From JAUIBE01 sp035267185 (lineage in GTDB: Bacteria > Pseudomonadota > Gammaproteobacteria > Xanthomonadales > SZUA-36): a DNA stretch of 56,135 nucleotides. Shown here piece by piece: positions 24,342 to 32,613 of this stretch (position 1 is the first letter of the stretch; the number at the start of each line of letters is the position of its first letter). The translations under genes were made by a program, and so were the position numbers. The notes under the pieces are model-generated. The model worked only from the letters and a program-made list of their open reading frames with translations. It did not search any database and was not told the origin of the DNA. Location of the stretch: the NCBI GenBank assembly GCA_035267185.1, contig DATFLY010000166.1, positions 1 to 56,135 of the forward strand, given 5' to 3'.

Positions 24342-25988
24342 ATGCGTCCAGGATGGTCTTTTTCAGGGATCATGATGAAAACGATGTTTCGAGGCCGTAA
24401 AAAACGGCGCATGTTCTCCCGTTACCATCCTTCAGGATGGGCGTTCCTGGGTGCACTCATCTATAGCCTTTTATCCAGCGCTGAGATTTCCGCGCAATCC
24501 ACTGACCTGCAACTGACCCAGGTGTCCGGCCGCACCGCCATAGTCGATATCACCAATGCCGGAGACGGAAGCGGGCGGCTTTTCCTGGTGGAGCAGGAAG
24601 GACGGATATTTGTCCTGGAAGATGGCGTTGAATTGTCTCAGCCTTTCCTGGACATCAGGCAGCAGGTTGGCGCACAGGGCAATGAGCAGGGGCTTTTGAG
24701 CATGGCATTTGCGCCGGATTACGCAAGCTCCGGGTATTTCTACATCTGGTACACGGATATCTCCGGAGACACCCTGCTAGAACGCTATCGGGTAAGTTCT
24801 GATCCCAATCGCGCGGACGCAAACAGTGGCGAGGTCGTGCTGGAAGTGCGCCAGCCATTCAGCAACCACAATGGTGGTCGATTGCAATTTGGCCCGGACG
24901 GAATGCTTTACCTTGGCATTGGCGATGGCGGAGATGGTTTTGATCCGCAGGGAAACGGACAGTTTGGCGGGACGCTGCTGGGCAAGTTAATCCGCATTGA
25001 CGTTGACCCGTCCCACGGCACTTACGCGATTCCACCTGACAATCCCTTTGCAAACACGGATGCCGTGCTGGACGAGGTCTGGGCGCTTGGGCTACGCAAC
25101 CCCTGGCGCATCAGTTTTGATTCTATGACGGGTGATCTATACATCGCTGATGTTGGTCAATTGATGCTAGAGGAAGTGAATTTCCAGCCGGCTGACTCAA
25201 CCGGCGGTGAGAACTACGGGTGGGTGATCATGGAGGGCAGCCAGTGTGTCACGCCCGGCTGTGATCAGGGTGGCCTGACTCTGCCGGTTTTCGATTACCC
25301 TCGCGCCTCCGGATGCGCCATCACAGGTGGAGAAGTTTATCGGGGACATGATTATCCTGCTCTGTTCGGCATGTACCTGTTTGGCGACTTTTGTCGTGGC
25401 ACAATCTGGGGAATGAAGCGCAGCGGCAGTGACTGGCAGGTCACGGAGCTGGCCGACACCAGCCATTTGATTGTCACTTTTGGTCTGGGTGAAAGCGGTG
25501 ATGTTTACGTATCCGGGCGAAACTCGGGCGTATTTCTGCTGCGCGATGGATCGGAACCACCGGGATTTAGCATCAACCCAGGGTTGAACGATGCCTGGTT
25601 CAATCCGGCAACCCCGGGTCAGGGCTTCTTCATCACGGTTTACCCAAACTCTTCCGAGATTTTCCTGGCCTGGTTTACCTATGACACTGAGCGTCCTGAC
25701 CCGTCTGTACAAGCCAGCCTGGGCGATGCCGGACATCGCTGGCTGACTGCATTCGGGAGCTATTCAGGCGAGTCTGCTGTGCTGGAAATCGAACTGACTT
25801 CCGGTGGGGTGTTTGACATGATCCAGCCGGCACCACAGCAGGCTCTTGATGGTGAAATCCTGCTGGAATTCGATGGCTGTAATTCCGGAATGGTCACTTT
25901 CGATATTGATTCAATCGGGCAACAGGGCCAAATTCCCATTGAACGCATCGCGCTGGACAACGTGGGTCCTTGTGAGGCTGCACAGTAG
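24342..25988 (+). CDS. Exported PQQ-type sugar dehydrogenase with C-terminal two-Cys module
   Basis: 548 residues. The signal region ends near residue 51 (EISA-Q). Residues of about 55-410 are a six-bladed propeller of the soluble aldose/glucose-sorbosone dehydrogenase family: NAGDGSGRLFLVEQEGRIFV, GLLSMAFAPDYASSGYFYIW, SNHNGGRLQFGPDGMLYLGI and ALGLRNPWRISFD (with the conserved Arg). It is expected to oxidise sugars or other alcohols with PQQ in the periplasm. From about 415 a module of about 115 residues follows (DAWFNPATPGQG to the last Cys), the same module as in the M23 and serine hydrolase genes. The long charged start before the signal (residues 1-23) suggests a later start such as ATG 24375 or 24411. 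A long hairpin lies downstream. Confidence 0.88.
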   Translation: MRPGWSFSGIMMKTMFRGRKKRRMFSRYHPSGWAFLGALIYSLLSSAEISAQSTDLQLTQVSGRTAIVDITNAGDGSGRLFLVEQEGRIFVLEDGVELSQPFLDIRQQVGAQGNEQGLLSMAFAPDYASSGYFYIWYTDISGDTLLERYRVSSDPNRADANSGEVVLEVRQPFSNHNGGRLQFGPDGMLYLGIGDGGDGFDPQGNGQFGGTLLGKLIRIDVDPSHGTYAIPPDNPFANTDAVLDEVWALGLRNPWRISFDSMTGDLYIADVGQLMLEEVNFQPADSTGGENYGWVIMEGSQCVTPGCDQGGLTLPVFDYPRASGCAITGGEVYRGHDYPALFGMYLFGDFCRGTIWGMKRSGSDWQVTELADTSHLIVTFGLGESGDVYVSGRNSGVFLLRDGSEPPGFSINPGLNDAWFNPATPGQGFFITVYPNSSEIFLAWFTYDTERPDPSVQASLGDAGHRWLTAFGSYSGESAVLEIELTSGGVFDMIQPAPQQALDGEILLEFDGCNSGMVTFDIDSIGQQGQIPIERIALDNVGPCEAAQ

Positions 25989-26045
25989 AAGCCTTGTTTT
26001 TCGAAGCGGCAGTCGGTCGGTTGCAATCACGTGGTGTTGCTATGC

Positions 26046-26095
26046 CGTTCACGCGAGGGTCGGCATTTAAAAACGCCGATCCCATCGCGTGAACG
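26046..26095. terminator. Long intergenic hairpin, probable bidirectional terminator
   Basis: CGTTCACGCGA (26046-26056) and TCGCGTGAACG (26085-26095) are a perfect 11-bp stem. Inside it GGG-TCGGC pairs with GCCGA-T-CCC with small bulges, for about 19 pairs in total around the loop ATTTAAAAAC. It lies between the convergent PQQ dehydrogenase and HiPIP genes. There is no T run on either side, so another role such as mRNA 3'-end protection is possible. Confidence 0.55.
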
Positions 26096-26153
26096 ATCAA
26101 ACATCAGGTTCCGTTGTTTTTGCCAGCGCAGGGCAGTAAGCCTGCCGGGATTT

Positions 26154-26486
26154 CTAGCCGGCCTTGCGTACCCACGCGGTGCACCAGCCATTGGCGTTGA
26201 CCATTTTTCCGGGAAAAATCCCGCAACCGCCCAGGTCCTCTCCTTCTGCACCCTGGAAAAGCTGACAGTTGTTGCAAAACTGGTCTTCCGAGCGCTGTGG
26301 GTATTGCTGTGCATCAACCGTGGTTGCGTCCTGCTTGTAGCCAAGCGCCGCGGCCTGGGCATTGGCTTCATCAAGCTCTTCTCCCTGGGCGAGCAGGGTA
26401 ATTGGAATACCTGCGAGTGCAGCAGTGCCGCCCGCAGCAATCGTTGAGCGCAGAAGTTTTCTGCGAGTCATTCTTGTTCCAGGCAT
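26154..26486 (-). CDS. High-potential iron-sulfur protein, Tat-exported
   Basis: 110-residue periplasmic electron carrier holding one 4Fe-4S cluster. The N-terminus MTRRKLLRSTIAAGG is a twin-arginine signal, needed because the cluster is inserted before export. The four cluster ligands C71, C74, C88 and C102 follow the HiPIP pattern C-x2-C-x13-C-x13-C, with GWCTAWV at the end. The start is the ATG at 26486, preceded by AAAGGAGC at 8-base spacing; the frame is open further upstream but without coding character. It may pass electrons between respiratory complexes or from a periplasmic dehydrogenase. The convergent PQQ dehydrogenase is a conceivable partner, which is only an inference from position. 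Confidence 0.93.
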   Translation of the reverse strand: MPGTRMTRRKLLRSTIAAGGTAALAGIPITLLAQGEELDEANAQAAALGYKQDATTVDAQQYPQRSEDQFCNNCQLFQGAEGEDLGGCGIFPGKMVNANGWCTAWVRKAG

Positions 26487-26649
26487 TGTTGAGCTCCTTT
26501 GTTCTGTTTGTTCACATGAAAGATACACGACGGACCTGAACCGTTGCTGAACCGTCATGAAATCGAAATGATTACAGCTCAAGTCTGCAACAGCGACTGT
26601 GGAAATTCTGTGAAGAGCCATCTGACAACACTTTTGATCTTCACAGGAT

Positions 26650-26665
26650 TGTGACAGTACTCACG
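26650..26665. promoter_or_regulatory. CRP-like site upstream of the secretion-like operon
   Basis: TGTGA-CAGTAC-TCACG matches the CRP half-sites in 9 of 10 positions with the correct 6-base spacer. It lies 67 bases before the ATG of the ABC gene, in the 245-base divergent gap with the HiPIP gene, so either or both could be regulated. Regulator identity is inferred. Confidence 0.45.
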
Positions 26666-26731
26666 ATATGCTGTTGTGTTGGCATTCGAGCCAAGGGCCT
26701 TTGAATCGGCACCACTTTGTGAGGAAACCCA

Positions 26732-28486
26732 ATGGGCGACAAAGTACTGACAATACACACATCGCTGAGCGAAGTGTTTTCATTCGTGGTGAAAATACTG
26801 GGACCCGAGAAGAGCTACTACTGGCTTGCGATCGTTTACGGCATTGGCATCAGTGTGCTGTCCCTGGCACTTCCGATATCGGTTCAGATGGTGGTCAACA
26901 CGGTGGCGCATACCGCCCTGACTACCCCGCTGCTGGTGCTGACACTGACCCTTTTTGGACTGTTGATGGTAGCGGGATTACTAAATGCGCTCAGGATCCA
27001 CCTGATGGACTTGTTCCAGAGACGTTTTTATGCCCGCATGGTCTCGGAGATTGCGCTTCGCTCCATCTACGCGCTCAACCCATTTTTTCAGGACTACAAC
27101 AAGGGTACATTGTTTAATCGCTATTTTGACATTGTCGTGGTTCAGAAAACCCTGCCTAATCTGCTGGTGGGTGGATTTGCGATCGTGTTACAGGCCGCGG
27201 TCGGTTTTGTGCTGGTCTCGCTCTATCATCCCCTGTTTCTGCTGTTCAATATCGTACTGATTGGTACCATCTGGCTGGTCTGGTTGCTGTGGGGAGGTCG
27301 CGCGATCCGTTCCGCGATAGCGGTTTCCAATCGCAAGCATGCAGCCGCCGCCTGGGTCGAAGGTCTTGGTGCCTCCAATGGTTTCTTCAAGTCAGAACAT
27401 CATATTGCTGAGGCGTTACAGCGCACTGATGCTGTCACCCGGGAATACGTCGACCAGCATCGAATTCATTTCCGACATAACTTTTCACAGACCCTGTGTT
27501 TCCTGTTTCTTTATGCTTTGGCGAGCGCCGGGCTTTTGGGTCTGGGTGGTTGGCTGGTGATTCAGGGCGAGCTGTCCCTTGGGCAACTGGTTGCTGCAGA
27601 ACTGGTGCTCTCGGCGGTGTTATTTGGCTTGTCACAGATGGGCACTTACCTTGCGTACTTTTACGAGTTATGTGCTGCTATTGATGAACTGGCTTTGTTC
27701 TATGATGTTGAACAGGAGGATCTGGAAGAGCAGTCGGGGGCCTTTGAGGGTGACGCCTCGATCGAGTTTGTCAATGCCATTGGCGATGCGCGTGGTCAGA
27801 TGGTTTCACTGGATTTCGTCATACCAAGTGGCGCCCTGGTGTTCGGATCGGCGGCAAGTCATGGGGTCCAGCGCGAAGTGACGAACATTCTGAAACGACA
27901 CATTGCGCCTAAAGGCGGCTACGTCACGATCGGTCAGCAGGACATCATGGGTATTCCGGCTCATCAGTTGCGACAGCAGGTGATCGTACTCGACAGGCCC
28001 AACGCTATTGAAATGACCATTCGGGAGTATCTGAACCTCAGCGGCGAGGGAACTTCCTCATCCCGAATACTCAGGACGCTCAGGGCTGTGGACCTGGATG
28101 TGGCAGTTTCACAACTGGAAGATGGGCTCGACACGCGCATTGCAGCCACAGGCTGGCCGCTTACAATCAGCGAAACCATGCAACTCAAGCTGGCGGCAGC
28201 GATCATTGCGAGCCCAAGGGTGCTTGTCCTTGGTCAGCTCTTTGACACCATGAGTGGAGACGTGCTGCGCGCTTCCCTGGAACTTCTTCGCCAGGAATCT
28301 GAAACGACTGTGATCTATTTCTCGAGCCGACCCCCGGGCATCGAATTCGATTTCTATCTTTACCTTGGATATGAGGCCCAGTCGACTCATGACAGCTTCG
28401 AAGAGCTGTGCCGGAAACTCGATGAAGGCCCCTGTGGATCGGCTCAATCCGGTTCCGATGGGCGCGATCCTGTCCCTGCAATGTAA
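26732..28486 (+). CDS. Type I secretion-like ABC membrane protein with degenerate (pseudo) ATPase domain
   Basis: 584 residues. Residues of about 20-320 form a six-helix ABC exporter membrane domain (for example FVLVSLYHPLFLLFNIVLIG). Residues of about 345-565 align along their length with an ABC nucleotide-binding domain, but every catalytic motif is changed. Walker A reads GSAASHGVQR (no Lys-Ser/Thr), the Q-loop VIVLDRPNA has no Gln, the signature is LTISE instead of LSGGQ, Walker B is VLVLGQLFD (Asp-Glu replaced by Gly-Gln), and the H-loop is YFSSRP (no His). The frame is intact throughout, so this is not recent decay. It is followed after 13 bases by an HlyD-type adaptor gene, then a TolC-type gene. 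A good ribosome-binding site (GAGGAAA) precedes the ATG. ATP hydrolysis by this protein alone is not expected. Confidence 0.85.
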   Translation: MGDKVLTIHTSLSEVFSFVVKILGPEKSYYWLAIVYGIGISVLSLALPISVQMVVNTVAHTALTTPLLVLTLTLFGLLMVAGLLNALRIHLMDLFQRRFYARMVSEIALRSIYALNPFFQDYNKGTLFNRYFDIVVVQKTLPNLLVGGFAIVLQAAVGFVLVSLYHPLFLLFNIVLIGTIWLVWLLWGGRAIRSAIAVSNRKHAAAAWVEGLGASNGFFKSEHHIAEALQRTDAVTREYVDQHRIHFRHNFSQTLCFLFLYALASAGLLGLGGWLVIQGELSLGQLVAAELVLSAVLFGLSQMGTYLAYFYELCAAIDELALFYDVEQEDLEEQSGAFEGDASIEFVNAIGDARGQMVSLDFVIPSGALVFGSAASHGVQREVTNILKRHIAPKGGYVTIGQQDIMGIPAHQLRQQVIVLDRPNAIEMTIREYLNLSGEGTSSSRILRTLRAVDLDVAVSQLEDGLDTRIAATGWPLTISETMQLKLAAAIIASPRVLVLGQLFDTMSGDVLRASLELLRQESETTVIYFSSRPPGIEFDFYLYLGYEAQSTHDSFEELCRKLDEGPCGSAQSGSDGRDPVPAM

Positions 28487-28499
28487 TGGAAGTCAGATT

Positions 28500-29531
28500 G
28501 TGACGCGACAAGAGAAACATCACGAATATTTCCAGACCCTGGCTGAGCAGAAAACGCCACGCGTGATGCGCGCCATTGGCTGGATGATCGCCCTGGGCCT
28601 GATTTCGGCAGCCGTCTTTCTGACGCTTGTTCCGTGGGTACAGACAGCATCGGGTTTTGGAACGGTCACGTCACTGAATCCCAATGACCGACTGCAGGAG
28701 ATTAATGCACTTGTTTCCGGTCGAATTGCCGAATGGTACGTTCGCGATGGCAGCCATGTTGCGGTGGGCGATCCCATCGTGCGCGTGGTTGATAATGATC
28801 CGCGCCTGATTGAGCGGTTGACCGCAGAGCGTGCACAGATCGAGGCAAAGCTGCGCTCTGCGGAGAAGGCCGTGGAAACGGCGCAACTTGACGTCAATCG
28901 TGCCGAGGAATTGCTTCGCGAGGGTCTCGCATCTCAACGCCAGGTTGAGCAGGCTCGCATCCGTGTTGAGGAATTACGCACTGGCGTGGCGGAAGCGGCG
29001 GCTGAACTGACCCGGGTCGATGTCAATCTCTCGCGGCAATCGATGCAGGTTGTTCGCGCGCCGCGCGACGGAGTCATTTTGCAGGTTGCCACGGGCGCAA
29101 CTGCAAACTTCGTCAGCGCAGGTGATGTGGTGGCATCGTTCGTTCCCGACAATGTACCGCGAGCCATTGAGCTATATCTCGAAGGACGCGACGTGGCACT
29201 GGTCAGCCCGGGCGCGTTGGTGCGTTTGCAGTTCGAGGGCTGGCCAATGATGCAATTCAGCGGCTGGCCTTCACTGGCGGTGGGTACTTTTAGCGGCAAG
29301 GTGGTTTCGGTCGATCCGTCGGCGCAGGCCAATGGACGTTTTCGCGTTCTGGTCACCGAGGATACGGAGGCCGAAACGCCATGGCCGGATGATCGTTTTG
29401 TACGCTACGGATCAAAGGCCCGCGGCTGGGTGCTCCTGGAAACCGTGCCTGTGGGTTTTGAGATATGGCGCAAGATGAATAATTTTCCGCCGAATCTTCC
29501 ATCCGGCTCAGCGCCTCCAACCGGTTCGTGA
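28500..29531 (+). CDS. HlyD-family periplasmic adaptor (membrane fusion protein)
   Basis: 343 residues. A short cytoplasmic N-terminus leads to one membrane helix (about 24-45, AIGWMIALGLISAAVFLTLV). A lipoyl/barrel-sandwich half (LQEINALVSGRIAEWYVRDG), a coiled-coil hairpin (about 110-190, Glu/Arg/Ala-rich with RLTAERAQIEAKLRSAEKAV) and the second lipoyl half (VRAPRDGVILQVATG) follow. Such proteins bridge an inner-membrane transporter and a TolC channel. The GTG start at 28500 is chosen because it begins the N-terminus just after the ABC stop codon at 28486. Codons upstream in this frame overlap the ABC gene and look non-coding. Its stop overlaps the TolC-like start. Confidence 0.9.
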   Translation: MTRQEKHHEYFQTLAEQKTPRVMRAIGWMIALGLISAAVFLTLVPWVQTASGFGTVTSLNPNDRLQEINALVSGRIAEWYVRDGSHVAVGDPIVRVVDNDPRLIERLTAERAQIEAKLRSAEKAVETAQLDVNRAEELLREGLASQRQVEQARIRVEELRTGVAEAAAELTRVDVNLSRQSMQVVRAPRDGVILQVATGATANFVSAGDVVASFVPDNVPRAIELYLEGRDVALVSPGALVRLQFEGWPMMQFSGWPSLAVGTFSGKVVSVDPSAQANGRFRVLVTEDTEAETPWPDDRFVRYGSKARGWVLLETVPVGFEIWRKMNNFPPNLPSGSAPPTGS

Positions 29532-30988
29532 TGATGCGATATCTGATCCCATTCGTTGCTTCTATGGTGTGGCTGGCGCCAGTGAAAGTCTTCGCCCAGG
29601 GTGAAGCGGATATCCTGCGTCCCGAGTCAGTGCTTGAGGCATCAGCGGAACACTTTCCTGAAATTCTCAAAGGGATGGCCCTCCAACGGGGTGCTGAGGC
29701 CGGTGTTCTGGAAGCCCAGGGGGCGTTTGACCTGGTTTTTGATGGCGAGGGATTCAGTCGGGTGGATGGCTTTTACGATGGCACCGCGGTGGCAGGCAAG
29801 GCACGTCAGCGGTTTCGTAACTATGGGGGCGAGTATTACGCCGGCTATAAGATCTCGAATGGTACGTTTCCCATCTACGAGGACATCTGGTACACCAATA
29901 CGGGCGGAACGCTGAGTGTCGGCGCGCTGTTTGCATTGCTGCGGGACCGCGAAATTGATGATGACCGTTATGCCGCAACCGATGCGCGTCTGGCCAAGCG
30001 CCAGGCCGACCTGGATCTTTTGCTGACCCGAATCGGAGTGCAGCAACGTGCCCTGATGGCTTACTGGGATTGGGTTGCAGTCGGGCGCAAGCTGGCGGTT
30101 TATGAAGATCTGTTGCTGATTGCAACGCAGCGCCAGGTAGGATTGACCGAGGAAGTCAGACGCGGTGCGCGCGCGGAATTTTTCCTGACCGAAAACCAGC
30201 AAAATATCACCCGCCGACAGACATTGGTAACGGTTTCGCGCCGGGATTTCATGATTGCAGCCAACAATCTCGGTTTCTACTTTCGCGACGGTCAGGGCAG
30301 GCCTCAACAGCCAAGCCAGGCACAGTTGCCACCCGTTCGGCCGGTTACTGCCTGGAATGAACCGGGAGAATTACCCATCACCACGGCAGGTGAAGCGCTC
30401 GACCGGCGCCCGGAGCTGGCGCGTTTGCGCAATACAATCGACCGCGTCAGGAACGAGATCCAGCTGGTCGAGAACGATCTGAAACCCCGGCTTGATTTCG
30501 GTGTGGAGATGCAACAGGGACTGGGCGCTGTGGCTGAGGGCGGACCATCACGCGATTCATTCGACGCCATCCTGGCCATGAAATTCTCCGTGCCGTTTCA
30601 GCAGCGTGAAACACGGGGTCGGCTGTTGCGCGCCGAGGCGGAACTCGAAGCAAAGCAGCAGGAGAAACGTCTTCAACAGGAAAGAATAGAGCTTCAGGTT
30701 CGCAATATCCTGCTTGAACTGGCCTTCGCGCGGCAGTTGTTACAGTTGGCGGCGGCTGAAGCACAACAGTCTGCTGTCATTCGGGATGCCGAAATCAAAC
30801 GCTTTCAAAGCGGTGCCAGTGACTTTTTCCTGGTCAACGTACGTGAAGAAACCGCGGCTAACGCACGCGTGAAGTTTCACGATGCCGAACTCACCACGCG
30901 CATTGCCAGGGCCACCTACGATGCAGCCGTGGTTGACTACGAGCGACTGGGTCTGGGCCATCTGGTCACAGGGGCAATGGGAAGATAA
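29531..30988 (+). CDS. TolC-family outer membrane channel protein
   Basis: 485 residues. The signal peptide ends near residue 22 (KVFA-QG). The mature protein is mainly long amphipathic helices in two repeats, as in TolC: for example RLAKRQADLDLLLTRIGVQQ and ELEAKQQEKRLQQERIELQV. There are short beta segments around the GEYYAGYKISNG and MKFSVPFQQRETRG regions, the latter typical of the outer-membrane strands. It forms the outer-membrane exit duct of the secretion-like system. Its ATG (or the GTG 3 bases earlier) overlaps the adaptor stop (TGATG), so translation is coupled. No terminator is seen in the 27 bases before the convergent arginase-like gene. Confidence 0.9.
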   Translation: MMRYLIPFVASMVWLAPVKVFAQGEADILRPESVLEASAEHFPEILKGMALQRGAEAGVLEAQGAFDLVFDGEGFSRVDGFYDGTAVAGKARQRFRNYGGEYYAGYKISNGTFPIYEDIWYTNTGGTLSVGALFALLRDREIDDDRYAATDARLAKRQADLDLLLTRIGVQQRALMAYWDWVAVGRKLAVYEDLLLIATQRQVGLTEEVRRGARAEFFLTENQQNITRRQTLVTVSRRDFMIAANNLGFYFRDGQGRPQQPSQAQLPPVRPVTAWNEPGELPITTAGEALDRRPELARLRNTIDRVRNEIQLVENDLKPRLDFGVEMQQGLGAVAEGGPSRDSFDAILAMKFSVPFQQRETRGRLLRAEAELEAKQQEKRLQQERIELQVRNILLELAFARQLLQLAAAEAQQSAVIRDAEIKRFQSGASDFFLVNVREETAANARVKFHDAELTTRIARATYDAAVVDYERLGLGHLVTGAMGR

Positions 30989-31015
30989 GTTAAGGGTTCA
31001 AGCCCCCGATGCCGG

Positions 31016-32602
31016 CTAATCTTCGCTATCGCGCTGTACTTCTTCGACCGGTTCCTCTTCTTCAGCATCTTCTTCCTGTTCTTCTGCCAGAGTGGCGTCC
31101 AGATAATATTGCTGGTCGCCGTAATAGTCGTCCAGCGCGTGCTCAGAGGTCAGCGGACTCAGGTAGTGTTCTTCCGTCATGCCTTCCCTGTTCATCGCCA
31201 GTCCGGTCAGGCAGGCTTTCACAACATGCGCGCTGTTGAGGGTGGTTTTGTATGTTGGATCCAGCGCCGGATGAAGTTCTACCAGGTCGAAACTGACCAC
31301 GTTGGATTCAGCACATAGACGCCGCACGATGGTGATGGCCTCGCGCATGTTGATGCCACCAGGGACAGGCGTGCCAGTGGCGGTTGCATATGCCGGATCC
31401 AGTACATCAATATCGAAGGAGATATGAATTTTGCGTCCTTCTTCACTGGCCTCGGCCACGACGCGGTCGATGACTGCATCCCAGCCGCGTTTTTCGACTT
31501 CTGCCATGGTGTGATAACGCATCCCCTGCTCACGCATCCACTCAAAACCTGACTTGTCTGGCCCCCGTGAACGCAGGCCGACCTGGATGTAATCGGCGGC
31601 GCGGACATGGCCTTCGTTGATCAGTCGGTATACGGGAAGCCCGTGGCTGATCAGGTGGGCGCCACCCCACCAGGCATCGTAGTGTGAATCGAAGTGAATC
31701 ACCGATACCTTTTCCTTGCCGTAAACGTCAGCCAGCGCAGCGACGTTCGGGTACTCCAGTGAATGATCGCCACCGATGATGATTGGTATGACCTCTGCTT
31801 CGACAATCTCACGGACAACATCACGAACATGCTGCATTGAGCGTTCTGTGCTGTTGTTGTCAATGGCGATGTCACCGTAGTCGACGATATTAAGGACTTT
31901 CGATGCATCCACCTGGACGTACTGGTCGCGATCACCCATCGGCCAGCCATAAAGGCGCATGTCAGTGGTGGCCTGCTCACCCGAATCACGCCATCCCGAG
32001 CCCATGTTGAGGGGCGCGCCGACAATGGCGACATCCACTTCACCTTCTATCAGGTCCTGCTGGGTAAGAGCCAGCGCGTGGTAGCCAAAAGTCGGCGGGC
32101 CGCCAGAGCCGTTGTAGCGACCAAGCTCCATTGGGCCATCCTCCCGGGCAGGGTCCATTGATCTTGGGCGGATCGCACGCCAGGCATTAAATTCTTCAGA
32201 ATCGGTATTGAACGGAATATTCGGTGCATCACGATCCTCGGCGTACCGGATGAGAGAAACCACCTGCTGCATGGCATTCACCCAGGCCTTGACCTCTTCC
32301 GGTGTGCGGCCTTCAAGCTCCTCGACCGTATCGTCAAGTGAGCCTGCAAAAGCGCGGGCATCAACGCTTTGGAGAAACTGGATTTCTTCTTCGCTCAGTA
32401 ACTCGAGTTTTGGCGCCACGCTTTCGGGTAACTCAATGGTTTCGCTTTCTTCTTCGCGTGGATCTTTGGTTTCAAAAGGGTAAGGTGCCTCACCAATCAC
32501 GTGTTCCGGTGTGTGGCGTGATTCCCCTGCATGACCAAAGGTGCATGTTGTTACCATGAACAGCAATAAAACCGTGCGCCTGATGAGATTCAATTCATTC
32601 AT
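31016..32602 (-). CDS. Exported arginase/agmatinase-fold protein with intact metal site
   Basis: 528 residues with a signal peptide (about 1-25, FGHA-GE), an acidic helical extension (about 45-165) and a ureohydrolase domain (about 188-475). All six binuclear manganese ligands are visible: H280 in IIIGGDHSLEYP, D305/H307/D309 in HFDSHYDAW, and D397/D399 in SFDIDVLDP. Hydrolysis of a guanidino or related C-N bond is therefore expected. The substrate is unknown; classic arginases and agmatinases are cytosolic, so export is unusual. The C-terminus is a strongly acidic tail. It follows a degenerate paralogue after 11 bases in the same operon and is convergent to the secretion-like operon. Confidence 0.87.
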   Translation of the reverse strand: MNELNLIRRTVLLLFMVTTCTFGHAGESRHTPEHVIGEAPYPFETKDPREEESETIELPESVAPKLELLSEEEIQFLQSVDARAFAGSLDDTVEELEGRTPEEVKAWVNAMQQVVSLIRYAEDRDAPNIPFNTDSEEFNAWRAIRPRSMDPAREDGPMELGRYNGSGGPPTFGYHALALTQQDLIEGEVDVAIVGAPLNMGSGWRDSGEQATTDMRLYGWPMGDRDQYVQVDASKVLNIVDYGDIAIDNNSTERSMQHVRDVVREIVEAEVIPIIIGGDHSLEYPNVAALADVYGKEKVSVIHFDSHYDAWWGGAHLISHGLPVYRLINEGHVRAADYIQVGLRSRGPDKSGFEWMREQGMRYHTMAEVEKRGWDAVIDRVVAEASEEGRKIHISFDIDVLDPAYATATGTPVPGGINMREAITIVRRLCAESNVVSFDLVELHPALDPTYKTTLNSAHVVKACLTGLAMNREGMTEEHYLSPLTSEHALDDYYGDQQYYLDATLAEEQEEDAEEEEPVEEVQRDSED

Positions 32603-32613
32603 TTCAGCACTCC

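Noticed and set aside
26732..28486. Pseudo-ABC gene as a frameshifted ordinary transporter
   Set aside because: The frame is intact over all 584 codons and the domain keeps alignable spacing between every degenerate motif, so single frameshifts cannot explain the losses.
29642..30307. 221-codon open frame opposite the TolC-like gene
   Set aside because: Shadow frame; the plus strand shows a continuous TolC pattern.
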